Part shown: positions 49,608 to 58,205 of the stretch, in pieces
Layout: each line of letters opens with the position of its first letter
Position numbering within the stretch: position 1 is the first letter of the stretch
DNA from: Desulfovirgula sp.
GTDB lineage: Bacteria; Bacillota; Desulfotomaculia; Desulfotomaculales; Desulfovirgulaceae
Length of the DNA stretch: 64,000 nt
Direction: 5' to 3'
NCBI GenBank assembly: GCA_020725525.1
Contig: DYEX01000151.1
Location: 1-64,000, forward strand
Notes under the pieces: generated by a model
Databases searched by the model: none
What the model was told of the DNA's origin: nothing
The model's input: only the letters and a program-made list of their open reading frames with translations
Program-made: the position numbers and the translations under genes

Positions 49608-50579
49608 TCAGAATTGATTGAACAAGCCCGGGAAAGTGCGCTGCAGGGAAAAGTTTTAGACCGGAAAAGCATTATTGCACTGCTTGATATTGATCCCGAT
49701 TCTAAAGAGGCCGATAAGCTAGGCAAGGTTGCCCGGGAAGTGGCAGCGGAAATTACGCAAAACCGGGCGGGCGTCTGGGCCTCTATAGGGGTGGACTTTA
49801 AAAAATGTCCCATGAACTGCCGCTTTTGCGCTTTTGGCGATAAATGGGATATTATTAAAGAGGAAAGCGAGTGGAATGCGAACAACGTGGTGGATTTTTC
49901 CCGCAAGTTAGTATCAAGCGGAGCAAAGTGGATCACCTTGCGTACTACTCAATTTTACGATATTGAAAAACTGGCTGCACTAGCCAAAAAGATCCGTGCC
50001 GCTGTACCCGGGAATTACAAGCTGGTGGCAAATACCGGTGAACTTGACAATGTAAGGGCGGGTGTTTTGCTAGAAGCAGGATTTCAGGTTGTCTACCATT
50101 CCCTCAGGCTCCGGGAGGGTATCGACACCAAATTTGCACCGGAAGAAAGGATGGCTACCCTGCAAATCGTAAAAAATTCGCCGTTAGAGCTAGCCTTTCT
50201 GGTGGAGCCCGTTGGAATCGAACATTCTAACGAAGAATTGGCGGACGTGTTTCTAACCGCTATGAAGTACGGCGCTGTCATTACCGGGGCCATGGCGAGG
50301 GTGCCTGTCCCCGGTACTCCCCTTGGAAAATTTCCGGCCATTTCCGAGCGCAGGCATGCCCAGATTGTGGCCGTAACTCGCTTAGCCGCAGGTTATAAAG
50401 CGCCGGACATATGTGTACACCCCCCATCCCAGTTGGCCATGGAATGGGGAGCAAACGTTATCGTGGTGGAGGTCGGGGCAGTTCCACGGGATACCGGGAA
50501 CTATCGCAGGGAATGGAAGGACTTTGACATGGACACTGCAAAGAAGTGGTTTAACAGAGCGGGTTATAACTTCTATTAA
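49599..50579 (+). CDS. BioB/PylB-like radical SAM protein
   Basis: A 326-residue intact relative of the split gene. The cluster motif is KCPMNCRFCAFG (CxxxCxxC, about residue 70), followed by TLRTTQFYDIEKLA, YKLVANTGELDNV and VYHSLRLREGIDTKFAPEER. N-terminal helices LIEQARESALQGK and LLDIDPDSKEADKL match the BioB/PylB cap. The start TTG 49599 follows GTTGAGGTGG. It precedes an ABC transporter and likely works on a small molecule or cofactor; no gene for a known partner is in view. Sequence does not fit true biotin synthase. Confidence 0.82.
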   Translation: MHHSELIEQARESALQGKVLDRKSIIALLDIDPDSKEADKLGKVAREVAAEITQNRAGVWASIGVDFKKCPMNCRFCAFGDKWDIIKEESEWNANNVVDFSRKLVSSGAKWITLRTTQFYDIEKLAALAKKIRAAVPGNYKLVANTGELDNVRAGVLLEAGFQVVYHSLRLREGIDTKFAPEERMATLQIVKNSPLELAFLVEPVGIEHSNEELADVFLTAMKYGAVITGAMARVPVPGTPLGKFPAISERRHAQIVAVTRLAAGYKAPDICVHPPSQLAMEWGANVIVVEVGAVPRDTGNYRREWKDFDMDTAKKWFNRAGYNFY

Positions 50580-50681
50580 TGGAGGCTGGCACTACCTTAT
50601 GCTGAATATGGCTTAGGGTTCGAGCCATAGAGAAGGAATAGCGCCGGGCATTAAAAATTTTAAGGATGGAGGTTAAAAAGA

Positions 50682-51644
50682 ATGAAAAAAATACTGATTT
50701 TTTTAGTTTTGACTTTTTCCTTAGTTGTCCTGTCCGGCTGTAACGGGAAAACCCCGGCGCCGGGGACAAAAGCCAGGGTAGGCACTTGGAAAACCGCTCA
50801 AACCATTCAACCTTTTTTATATGAAAAGTATCTTGCGGATCAATATCAGGTAGAGGTTTTACCTTTTACAAACCCGGGTGACCAAAAGGCTGCCTTGCTG
50901 GCAGGGAGTCTTGACATGTGTGGTTCAACCGTGGCCCTTGCCCTTACCGCGGCTTCCAAGGGTGAGCCGGTGGTAGCCGTCTGCGGTCTTTGTAACAAAT
51001 GTTCAGCGCTGGTGGTGCGAAAAGATTCAGAAATTCATAAGCCTTCGGATTTAAAAGGGAAGAAAATCGCTTATGTACCGGGTACCATGCACCATGTCCT
51101 GCTACTGGAAGTATTAAGGCGGGCGGGGCTCGATCCAGAGAAAGACGTACATCTCACGCGGGTTGACTTTTTCGATATGGGGCAGGCCCTTTCCCAAGGA
51201 GCTGTAGACGCTTTCTTAAGTGGAGAGCCGTACCCATCCCTGGCCGTTGTTAACGGCTACGGGCGTATACTTGCCTATCCTTATTACGGAGAAGATATCG
51301 GGACCATTAACGCGGTTATGATTACCACCCGCGACAAAATTAAAAACAACCGCCGGCTTATCCAGCAACTGGTAAATGCCCACGCCATGGCTACGGAGCA
51401 ACTGAAAAGTCGCCCGGAGGAATGGCTCAATCTGGCTTCCCGATTTGGAACGGACCGGAAAGTTTTGGATGTAGCTGTCGGAAACATGGAGCTTGCCTGG
51501 GATCTGGATAAAGAGTATGTCCAGCGCGCAAAAAACCTTGCCAAGCGCATGAAGGAACTGGGAATGATTTCTCAAATGCCGGATGTGGACGCGCTGTTCG
51601 ATCTAAGTTTTGTCGAGGAGGCACGGAAAAATATGGGGAAATGA
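50682..51644 (+). CDS. NMT1/TauA-like ABC transporter lipoprotein
   Basis: A 320-residue solute-binding lipoprotein. Signal peptide with lipobox VLSGCNG (Cys about 23). KKYLADQYQ..., LAGSLDMCGSTVALALTAAS, KGKKIAYVPGTMHHVLLLEVLRRAGL and AFLSGEPYPSLAV are NMT1/SsuA-like features. Substrates of the family include sulfonates, nitrate and thiamine precursors. ATG 50682 follows GGATGGAGGTTAAAAAG. Forms an operon with permease and ATPase; stop overlaps the permease start. Confidence 0.88.
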   Translation: MKKILIFLVLTFSLVVLSGCNGKTPAPGTKARVGTWKTAQTIQPFLYEKYLADQYQVEVLPFTNPGDQKAALLAGSLDMCGSTVALALTAASKGEPVVAVCGLCNKCSALVVRKDSEIHKPSDLKGKKIAYVPGTMHHVLLLEVLRRAGLDPEKDVHLTRVDFFDMGQALSQGAVDAFLSGEPYPSLAVVNGYGRILAYPYYGEDIGTINAVMITTRDKIKNNRRLIQQLVNAHAMATEQLKSRPEEWLNLASRFGTDRKVLDVAVGNMELAWDLDKEYVQRAKNLAKRMKELGMISQMPDVDALFDLSFVEEARKNMGK

Positions 51645-52474
51645 GGTTATATAAAGAATCGGGGACTAAAATTTTATGTTGGTCAGATATCGACGGCAGG
51701 CTTAACCCGTTAGGGTTAGCCCTGCCCGCCCTGTTATTAATTGTTTGGCACCTGGTAACGGTCGATGGTAATATCCCCGGCTACTTGTTGCCCAGACCAA
51801 TGGAGATTGGTAAAGTTGCCCTTGATTTTGCCTTGGGAAACTTGCAACTAACACCCTATTCAGGCACCATGTTGGATCACTCCCTGGCTAGCATTTCCAG
51901 AGTTTTTTCCGGGTTTGGCTTAGCGGCGGTCATAGGGCTGCCCCTGGGTTTTTTAACTGGGCGTATTACTGCGGTAAAGAGAACCATTGATCCCACGATA
52001 CATCTTTTCCGGACCATTCCGGGAATTGGCTGGCTTCCAGTGGCAATGGTCTGGTTTGGGGTGGGAGAGAGAACAACTCTGTTTCTTATAGCCCTGGCTG
52101 CTTTTTTCCCCATTTATGTCAACTCAGCCCAGGGTGCGGCCTCGGTGCCCCCACAGCTAATATGGGCAGGAAGAATGTTGGGGGCCAATAAGATATCCCT
52201 ATTCACCACGATAATAATACCGGCCTCAGCCCCTGCCGTAGTAGCTGGACTGAGACTGGGTATGGGGCTGTCCTGGGCTTACCTGGTACTGGGTGAACTC
52301 ACCGGTGTTGCCCAGGGTCTGGGAGCCGTAATGATGGATGCCCGCATGCTGGGTCATGTTGATATGATTATAGTTGCCATGGTTTGTATAGCGATATTGG
52401 GACGGGTGACTGATTTGGTTCTTACTACCATGTTTAAATTATACCAACCGCGGGCGGGTGGTGCGGTATCATGA
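51641..52474 (+). CDS. ABC transporter permease (TauC/SsuC-like)
   Basis: A 277-residue inner-membrane protein with about six helices. SLASISRVFSGFGLAAVIGLPLGFLTG and the ATP-coupling EAA-like region GAASVPPQLIWAGRMLGANKISLFTTII define the SsuC/TauC group. ATG 51641 overlaps the lipoprotein stop by 4 bp, and its stop overlaps the ATPase start. Confidence 0.9.
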   Translation: MRLYKESGTKILCWSDIDGRLNPLGLALPALLLIVWHLVTVDGNIPGYLLPRPMEIGKVALDFALGNLQLTPYSGTMLDHSLASISRVFSGFGLAAVIGLPLGFLTGRITAVKRTIDPTIHLFRTIPGIGWLPVAMVWFGVGERTTLFLIALAAFFPIYVNSAQGAASVPPQLIWAGRMLGANKISLFTTIIIPASAPAVVAGLRLGMGLSWAYLVLGELTGVAQGLGAVMMDARMLGHVDMIIVAMVCIAILGRVTDLVLTTMFKLYQPRAGGAVS

Positions 52475-53247
52475 AGAACGGAACAGGGCATTACCTGCTT
52501 ATAGACGGGGTAAACAAGACCTTTCCCGGCCAAAATGGCCGGGAAAGGCTAAAAGTTTTGGATGAAATCAACCTTTATGCGGATGAAGGAGAAATCATAG
52601 GCATTGTGGGTCCCAGCGGCTGCGGAAAATCCACATTGCTTAACATAATTGCCGGGTTTGTACCGCCGGACCGGGGTCGGGTTGTCTTTTGCGGTAAACA
52701 CGTCCAAAAACCTTCTCCGGAAAGGGCGGTGGTTTTTCAAACAGTCGTTCTTTTTCCTTGGCTCACCGTATGGGATAACATTTCTTACGGTCTCAAGCGC
52801 AGGGGGGAGAAGAATATTGCCAGGTTGGTGAAGAGGTATATACAGATAGTTGGATTGGATTCGTTTGAATATTATTACCCCGACCAGCTTTCCGGCGGTA
52901 TGCAGCAACGGGTAGCGTTGGCTCGAGTGCTTGTACTGAACCCCCGACTGTTACTGATGGACGAACCTTTTGCTTCTCTTGATGCCCTGTCCCGTTTAAC
53001 CATGCAGCAGCTTTTACTTGACATCTGGCAGAAGCTAAGGATAACCGTTTTATTTGTCACTCATGATGTCGAAGAAGCATTGCTTTTAACACATCGAATC
53101 TACATTATGAGCCGGCGTCCGGGAAGGATAATTCGGGAAATACAGGTTCCTTTTGGCTTTCCTCGTTCTTTTTCGTTAACCGGTACTCCTTGTTTTGCCC
53201 AACTGAAAAGCGAGATACTAAACACATTAATATTAGGACTTAAGTAA
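52471..53247 (+). CDS. ABC transporter ATPase (TauB/SsuB-like)
   Basis: A 258-residue nucleotide-binding protein. Walker A GPSGCGKSTLLNI (about 49-60), Q-loop VVFQTVVLFPWLTVWDN, signature LSGGMQQRVALARVL, Walker B LLLMDEPFASLDA, H-loop THDVEEA. Last gene of the three-gene transporter. Substrate not assigned; the radical SAM gene before it may process the same compound. Confidence 0.92.
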   Translation: MKNGTGHYLLIDGVNKTFPGQNGRERLKVLDEINLYADEGEIIGIVGPSGCGKSTLLNIIAGFVPPDRGRVVFCGKHVQKPSPERAVVFQTVVLFPWLTVWDNISYGLKRRGEKNIARLVKRYIQIVGLDSFEYYYPDQLSGGMQQRVALARVLVLNPRLLLMDEPFASLDALSRLTMQQLLLDIWQKLRITVLFVTHDVEEALLLTHRIYIMSRRPGRIIREIQVPFGFPRSFSLTGTPCFAQLKSEILNTLILGLK

Positions 53248-53308
53248 AAATCCCTAAAAATAATGATTAAATTCTTTTTTTGCCGGTAGGGTTATTGGAA
53301 TCCCGCTG

Positions 53309-53413
53309 ATGACCAAAGGGAGCATACTAGTAGTTGCCCACCACCTTATGATCGTCTGGCAAGCTACCCAAGAAGTGGGCGTCAAGGCCGCCGCTGTGAA
53401 GCTTATGTTTTAA
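53309..53413 (+). pseudogene. Remnant of an IS110-type transposase C-terminus
   Basis: A 34-codon fragment ILVVAHHLMIVWQATQEVG that resembles the last segment of IS110-family transposases (VAHKLLVIIWH-like). No other part of such an element is seen around it. Low weight: the match is short. Confidence 0.35.
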
Positions 53414-53567
53414 GCGGTGAGGTTTCATTACGGTAAATTTTTTTTGTAGAGATACCAGCTGAATCTTGACACGGACTAGTCTTCTCACCCCGTTGCCATA
53501 CCAGGGTATTTATTTTATAATGAATTAGTTAAAGTTTACGTTTTTTCCGGGAAGAGGGGTAGGCGAC

Positions 53568-53888
53568 ATGGCCAAAGCCAAAGTAATGGCTGGCGCCTGT
53601 GGGTTTACCAGTGTGATAAAAGTCACTAAAATAGGCAAGATGAAAGTGCGGGTGCAGATTATCAGTGCGTGCCAGGACCTGCGCAGTTTGAACGAGGATC
53701 TGGCCGAGGTGGATTGCAGCCGTAATGTTTTCGGAAAAATGATCGATTCCGTGATTTATCAAAAAGCCAGCAAAAGGCTGAAGCATCCCGACTGTCCCGT
53801 GCCCTGCGCCATCATCAAGACCATTCAGGTGGAACTGGGCGGAGCCGTTCCCAAGGACGTGATCATTAAAATTGACGCCCATGGTTAG
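53568..53888 (+). CDS. Small cysteine-containing protein (CGF...CPVP family), intact copy
   Basis: A 106-residue protein: KVMAGACGFTSVIKVTKIGK, a Cys-containing middle, then HPDCPVPCAIIKTIQVELG. Homologues, including the decayed copy at 46095, keep the CGF and HPxCPVP cysteines. Function unknown; the recurrent presence near corrinoid methyltransferase genes suggests a link to methyl or corrinoid metabolism. ATG 53568 follows GAGGGGTAGGCGAC. Standing alone just before the yabE-like gene, it marks the right end of the accessory island. Confidence 0.75.
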   Translation: MAKAKVMAGACGFTSVIKVTKIGKMKVRVQIISACQDLRSLNEDLAEVDCSRNVFGKMIDSVIYQKASKRLKHPDCPVPCAIIKTIQVELGGAVPKDVIIKIDAHG

Positions 53889-54033
53889 AGGGGATCAAAC
53901 ATCAGGCGTAGCCGGCCCCCCGTTTATGGAGCAGTAAGTGGGGGTGCCGTGGTTGAAAATTCCCGGTTACAACCTGGTCCCGTAAAAAACGGGACCATAA
54001 TTTTTCGTACTCCGGTTCATTTTGCCATCCGCC

Positions 54034-54125
54034 CGGCATAGGATATAAGGCAAAGGTCTCCAGCAACCCTCAGGAGGTCTAAGGGATGCCGACAACCTGG
54101 TTTCGGTAGTCGATATAACTTTTTC
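54034..54125 (+). ncRNA. Candidate structured leader RNA upstream of the 3D-domain gene
   Basis: In the 327-bp gap: outer stem CGGCAT (54034)/ATGCCG (54087-54092), inner stem GGTCTCC (54055-54061)/GGAGGTC with two G-U pairs, and loop AGCAACCCTCA whose CCCT can pair with AGGG just after the inner stem. Then comes AACCTGGTTTCGG. The yabE/RpfB-type genes in many Firmicutes have c-di-AMP (ydaO) leaders; this one does not show that consensus. Class unknown; the folding is by eye only. Confidence 0.4.
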
Positions 54126-54215
54126 TTCTTAGCGGCAGGAAAATAGTTCATCCACCGCGAATAGTACCTGACAACCCGGCGAAACGGGCAGCGGCAAATG
54201 TAAAGGAGGGATAAT

Positions 54216-55235
54216 GTGGAATGGTCTACCCTCGGTCGCCCGCGAAACCCATTACCCGGTGGTATCCATCCCCGTAATGCCCGCCTCTCTTTTCTGTCGC
54301 TGTGCTTGTTTTGCGTGGTAGTGGTAGGCTGCCTGGCCTTTGCCGGGCATGCCTGGGCGAAAAAGAACATCACCCTGGTGGTTGACGGGCGGGAAATTGT
54401 TTTAGAAACCCGCGTCCGGACGGTGGAGGAGCTGTTGCAGACACAAAATATCCGGTTAGGTTCCCGGGACCTGGTGGTGCCGGACCCATCGGCCCCGGTT
54501 ACCGGGGGAATGCGCGTGGAAATTAAACGGGCGGTGCCGGTTACCGTAACTGCTGACGGGAAAACGGTAAAACTGCTTACACCGGCATTTACTGTCCGGG
54601 AAGCACTTCAAGAAGCAAAGGTTGTACCGGGCGAAGAAGATATAGTTAAGCCCGGTCTGGAAGAGGAAATCCGTCCCGGTATGGCCATCCGCGTGATCAG
54701 GGTCCGGCAGGTGGCCAGGGAGATTATGGTACCCGTGCCCTTTTCAATCCGGCGGGAACCCGATCCCAACCTGATGCGCGGGCAGGTCAGAGTGGTGCAG
54801 GCCGGTCAGCAGGGAAAGGAAAAGCAGCGCTGGGTGCTGATCTACCATGACGGGCAGGAAGTCAAACGGGTCATGGAAGACAGCCAGGTGATTGCTCCGC
54901 CCGTGGACCGGGTTGTCCGGGTGGGCACGCTGCAGCAGGTTTCCCGGGGTGGCCGGGACATCCGGTTCAGCCGGGTGATTGATATGGTGGCTACAGCCTA
55001 TACTTATTCGGGTAACAACACTGCCTCCGGGGTACCCCCTAGTTATGGCGTGGTGGCAGTGGATCCCCGGGTAATTCCCCTGGGTACCCGCCTTTATGTG
55101 GATGGTTATGGCTATGCCACGGCTCTGGATGTGGGTTCCAGTATCCGGGGAAACCGCATCGACTTGTTCTTCGAAAGTGCGGCCCAGGCCAGGCGCTGGG
55201 GAATACGCCGGGTGAATGTTTACGTTTTGGATTGA
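54216..55235 (+). CDS. YabE/RpfB-like secreted cell-wall protein with 3D domain
   Basis: A 339-residue exported protein. The N-terminal TM/signal is SLCLFCVVVVGCLAFAGHAWA. Two DUF348 repeats follow (ITLVVDGREIVLETRVRTVEELL and VTVTADGKTVKLLTPAFTVREAL). A G5-like section (about 165-225) leads to the C-terminal 3D domain: MVATAYTYSG, VVAVDPRVIPLGTRLYVDGYGYA and ALDVGSSIRGNRIDLFF, with the three Asp. It is a probable peptidoglycan-lytic enzyme of resuscitation type. GTG 54216 after AAAGGAGGGATAAT. In Bacillus this gene follows tatD directly. Confidence 0.92.
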   Translation: MEWSTLGRPRNPLPGGIHPRNARLSFLSLCLFCVVVVGCLAFAGHAWAKKNITLVVDGREIVLETRVRTVEELLQTQNIRLGSRDLVVPDPSAPVTGGMRVEIKRAVPVTVTADGKTVKLLTPAFTVREALQEAKVVPGEEDIVKPGLEEEIRPGMAIRVIRVRQVAREIMVPVPFSIRREPDPNLMRGQVRVVQAGQQGKEKQRWVLIYHDGQEVKRVMEDSQVIAPPVDRVVRVGTLQQVSRGGRDIRFSRVIDMVATAYTYSGNNTASGVPPSYGVVAVDPRVIPLGTRLYVDGYGYATALDVGSSIRGNRIDLFFESAAQARRWGIRRVNVYVLD

Positions 55236-55297
55236 GGTATTGTTGCAAGCAGGTAAACTGCACGGTTTAGATTTGTTAACAGTATTAAAACCTGGTT

Positions 55298-55325
55298 AAA
55301 AAAGGGGTAAATGCCCCTTTTTTAA
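55298..55325 (+). terminator. Intrinsic terminator after the 3D-domain gene
   Basis: AAAAAAGGGG (55298-55307) pairs with CCCCTTTTTT (55314-55323), then TTAATTT. The next gene has a -10 TATAAT at 55349-55354. Confidence 0.87.
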
Positions 55326-55386
55326 TTTATCAGGGAAAACAAATGGGGTATAATATAGTGTGTTAATAACTGGCGAATGAGGGTGC

Positions 55387-56283
55387 TTGGGCGTGTGCGA
55401 GCTGGTTCCTTTCGCCCGCGTGCGGGCCATTCTGGAAAAACATAACATTAGATTGCGCAAATCACTGGGACAGAATTTTCTCATGGATGGCAATATCGTG
55501 CGTAAAATTATGGCGGCCGGCCGGCTTTTGCCAGAAGATGTGGTGGTGGAAATTGGGCCGGGGGCCGGCACCCTTACTGCGGCTCTGGCCGGTGTCTGCG
55601 CCCATGTGGTGGCCGTAGAACTGGACAAAAGGTTGTTACCCGTGCTGGAAGAGGTTCTGGACGGGCTGAAAAATATCACCGTGGTGCCCGGGGATGCTCT
55701 GAAGGTGGATTTTGACCGGCTGGTGGCAGGAATCACGGGGGCCAAAACCTATAAGGTAGTGGCCAATCTGCCCTACTATATCACCACCCCTCTGGTGATG
55801 CGCCTTTTGCGGGGAGGATCTGGTGTTACCCAGCTGGTGCTCATGGTCCAGCTGGAGGTTGCTGCCAGGATGGTGGCCGGACCAGGAAGCAGGGATTACG
55901 GGGCGTTTACAGTTGTGGTGCAATATTACAGCCGGCCGGAGGTGCTCTTTCGTGTTCCCCGGACGGTTTTTTTCCCTCAACCGGAAGTGGATTCGGCGGT
56001 GGTCCGGTTGACTAAACGTCGGAAACCGGAAGTGGTGGTCGACAACGAGGACCTTTTTTTTGCTTTGGTCCGGGGGGCCTTCGGCCAGAGGCGCAAAACC
56101 GTGGCCAACGCCCTGGCCGGGGCAAAAATAGTCCCCGGTTGGACCCGGGCCACATGGGAGGAAATCTTAGGGAGGGCCGGGATTGATCCCCGTTGCCGGG
56201 GCGAAACCTTAAGCCTACTGGAATTTGCCTCCCTGGCCCGGGTAATTCAACAACGTCTTATGGAAAGCGGTATTTCCGGATAA
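55387..56283 (+). CDS. rsmA: 16S rRNA (adenine(1518)-N6/adenine(1519)-N6)-dimethyltransferase
   Basis: KsgA/RsmA, 298 residues, dimethylating two adenines in 16S helix 45. SLGQNFLMDGNIVRKI, VVEIGPGAGTLTAALAG (AdoMet motif I), VVAVELDKRLLPVL, and VANLPYYITTPL (NLPY catalytic motif) are complete. TTG 55387 is the likely start; GTG 55393 is an alternative. A TATAAT lies at 55349. In Bacillus rnmV stands between yabE and ksgA; here that gene is absent. Confidence 0.95.
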   Translation: MGVCELVPFARVRAILEKHNIRLRKSLGQNFLMDGNIVRKIMAAGRLLPEDVVVEIGPGAGTLTAALAGVCAHVVAVELDKRLLPVLEEVLDGLKNITVVPGDALKVDFDRLVAGITGAKTYKVVANLPYYITTPLVMRLLRGGSGVTQLVLMVQLEVAARMVAGPGSRDYGAFTVVVQYYSRPEVLFRVPRTVFFPQPEVDSAVVRLTKRRKPEVVVDNEDLFFALVRGAFGQRRKTVANALAGAKIVPGWTRATWEEILGRAGIDPRCRGETLSLLEFASLARVIQQRLMESGISG

Positions 56284-56359
56284 AAGACTGGTACTGTCTT
56301 CTGGCCGGTAGTGCTCATGTAAGCATTGCCCGGTTTCCTGGCGGCATGGGGAGGTTGTC

Positions 56360-56830
56360 ATGTACTTCGTCAGTCCGACCAAAGGAAAGTTGACTTTTGA
56401 ACAAATGATGGCCGATATCATGGCCTATATTACCGGCCTGCCCAGTTCGGCTTACAAGATTATCATTGGCTCCGATTCCCAGGTGAAACAGGAAACCTGT
56501 TTCATTACAGCCGTTATTGTCCACCGGCTGGGCAAGGGCGCCCGCTATTACTACCGCAAAAAGATCCAGCGCAAAATAAAAAGCTTGAGGCAGAAAATCT
56601 TTTACGAGACTGCCCTGAGCCTGGAATTGGGCGGCTTAATTGCCAGGCATTTTGCCGAGTGCGGCCTGGATGACCTGCAGGTGGAAATCCACATCGATGT
56701 GGGCGCCCAGGGTGAAACCCGGGATCTGATCCGGGAGGTGGTGGGTATGGTCACCGGCAGCGGTTTCCAGGCCAGGATTAAGCCCGAAGCTTATGGTGCT
56801 TCCAGCGTGGCCGACAAGCATACAAAATAG
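56360..56830 (+). CDS. YkuK-like RNase H-fold protein
   Basis: A 156-residue protein of the DUF458/YkuK family: YFVSPTKGKLTFEQMMADI, IIIGSDSQVKQETCFITAVIVHR, EIHIDVGAQGETRDLIREVV and MVTGSGFQARIKPEAYGAS. The Asp pattern (GSDS, HIDVG) resembles RNase H active sites. Function not established; in Bacillus ykuK is stress-related. ATG 56360 after GGGGAGGTTGTC, 76 bp after rsmA. Confidence 0.85.
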   Translation: MYFVSPTKGKLTFEQMMADIMAYITGLPSSAYKIIIGSDSQVKQETCFITAVIVHRLGKGARYYYRKKIQRKIKSLRQKIFYETALSLELGGLIARHFAECGLDDLQVEIHIDVGAQGETRDLIREVVGMVTGSGFQARIKPEAYGASSVADKHTK

Positions 56831-57002
56831 TTTTCACATAGCGGCTGTTTTAGGCCCATTATTATTAAATTATGCTTAAAATTTTTTTGGAGAAAAGGTA
56901 ATTTTGGGTTGATAGTAAAGATAACTATTTTTATAATATATATGTGGCAGTCTAACAACTGTTTTTTTATAACATACATAAAAATGGGGAGGGTGAAAGA
57001 TA

Positions 57003-57335
57003 ATGAAATGGCGTTGTGGCGTTTGTGGTTACATCCATGATGGAGAACAGCCCCCGGAAAAGTGCCCTAAATGTGGTGCCCCGCGGGAGAAGTTCATCCA
57101 GCTTACCGAAGAGGAGGCCAGGCTAATAGATCGCTCCCGTTATACCAACAATCTCCATGCCAAACTGATTGTTCTTGCGCAAGAGTTGGAGTCCCTGGCC
57201 GACGAAGGTATTAAGGATAATCTGGATCCCGGCTGCCTCACCGTGTTCCAGGCGGCCAAAAAGCAGGCCCACATTTTGGCCCAGATGGCCAGGGCCGAAA
57301 TCCAGACCCATATTTCCAGGGGTAAGTGGGGCTAA
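57003..57335 (+). CDS. Rubredoxin-domain protein with helical tail
   Basis: A 110-residue protein. Residues 1-35 form a rubredoxin knuckle pair (KWRCGVCGYIHDGEQPP, KCPKCGAPREKF) that binds one iron. The rest is alpha-helical (LHAKLIVLAQELESLADEG, AKKQAHILAQMARAEIQTH). It resembles rubrerythrin C-terminal domains turned into a separate protein. It is 59 bp upstream of rubrerythrin and likely part of the same oxidative-stress transcript. ATG 57003 after GGGGAGGGTGAAAGATA. Confidence 0.8.
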   Translation: MKWRCGVCGYIHDGEQPPEKCPKCGAPREKFIQLTEEEARLIDRSRYTNNLHAKLIVLAQELESLADEGIKDNLDPGCLTVFQAAKKQAHILAQMARAEIQTHISRGKWG

Positions 57336-57394
57336 AAATCCCCTGCCGTTGACATTGAGGTTAAAACTTTAAAATTTAAGGAGGTTGTTTTCTC

Positions 57395-57931
57395 ATGAAA
57401 CCACTTGCCGGTTCCCGTACGGAAGCCAATTTAAAGGCTGCTTTTGCGGGGGAATCCCAGGCCCGCAACAAGTATACTTATTTTGCTTCCGAGGCCAAAA
57501 AGGCCGGCTATGAGCAGATCGCTGCTATTTTCCAGGAAACGGCCGATAATGAAAAGGAACACGCCAAGCGCATCCTGAAATTCCTGGGGGGCATTGGCGA
57601 TACGGCGGCCAACCTGGAGGCTGCCGCTCAAGGAGAGAACTATGAATGGACCACCATGTACAGGGAATTTGCCGCCGTGGCCAGGGAAGAGGGCTTTACC
57701 GAAATTGCGGCCTTTTTTGAAGGTGTGGCCCGGGTGGAAGAAGAGCATGAAAGGCGTTTCCGGGCCCTGTTGCAGAACTTGAGGGAAGGAAAAGTATTCA
57801 AGAAAGAAGGGGCGGTACGCTGGAAATGCCGCAACTGCGGACACATCCATGAGGGTGCCGAGGCGCCGAAGGTATGCCCGGTATGTAACCATCCTCAGGC
57901 CTTTTTCGAGCTGCTTTGTGAGAATTATTAA
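57395..57931 (+). CDS. Rubrerythrin
   Basis: A 178-residue peroxidase of anaerobes that reduces hydrogen peroxide with NADH-derived electrons. Diiron helices: [62 protein letters not shown] (Glu and His ligands). The C-terminal rubredoxin domain has [10 protein letters not shown] and [26 protein letters not shown] precedes ATG 57395. Complete. Confidence 0.95.
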   Translation: MKPLAGSRTEANLKAAFAGESQARNKYTYFASEAKKAGYEQIAAIFQETADNEKEHAKRILKFLGGIGDTAANLEAAAQGENYEWTTMYREFAAVAREEGFTEIAAFFEGVARVEEEHERRFRALLQNLREGKVFKKEGAVRWKCRNCGHIHEGAEAPKVCPVCNHPQAFFELLCENY

Positions 57932-57998
57932 ATTGAAAAGGTGCGGCGTCGGCAAGGATATGTTTGAAAAAGAGGCATAGATAATACTTAAGGATGGT

Positions 57999-58037
57999 GG
58001 CCTTCCGGGGCGGTTGTCGTCCGGAAGGCCTCATTTT
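57999..58037 (+). terminator. Intrinsic terminator after rubrerythrin
   Basis: GGCCTTCCGG (57999-58008) pairs with CCGGAAGGCC (58021-58030), then TCATTTTTC. Confidence 0.87.
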
Positions 58038-58070
58038 TCGTAAATGTTCATCGAACCCGCTATGGTGCCG

Positions 58071-58166
58071 CCCAGCACTCACCCAAATATGACTCTGCTC
58101 CTGATATTTCAGGTTTAATTGACACTTCTGCTTTTATGTAGAGCTAGTATGTCAGTGAGTGCTGGG
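58071..58166. repeat. Inverted-repeat element (96 bp), CCCAGCACTCAC ends
   Basis: CCCAGCACTCAC (58071-58082) and GTGAGTGCTGGG (58155-58166) are perfect 12-bp inverted repeats around 72 bp with no ORF. Same ends and nearly same length as 25362-25458, with unrelated interior. A further CGGCACTCACG at 58189 may be a decayed arm. Confidence 0.85.
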
Positions 58167-58205
58167 TCCACGCTCACCTGCTCCGCGCCCGGCACTCACG
58201 TTGTG

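Noticed and set aside
53950-54215. c-di-AMP (ydaO) or c-di-GMP riboswitch before the 3D-domain gene
   Set aside because: The conserved core blocks of both classes are absent; the region is reported only as an unassigned structured leader.
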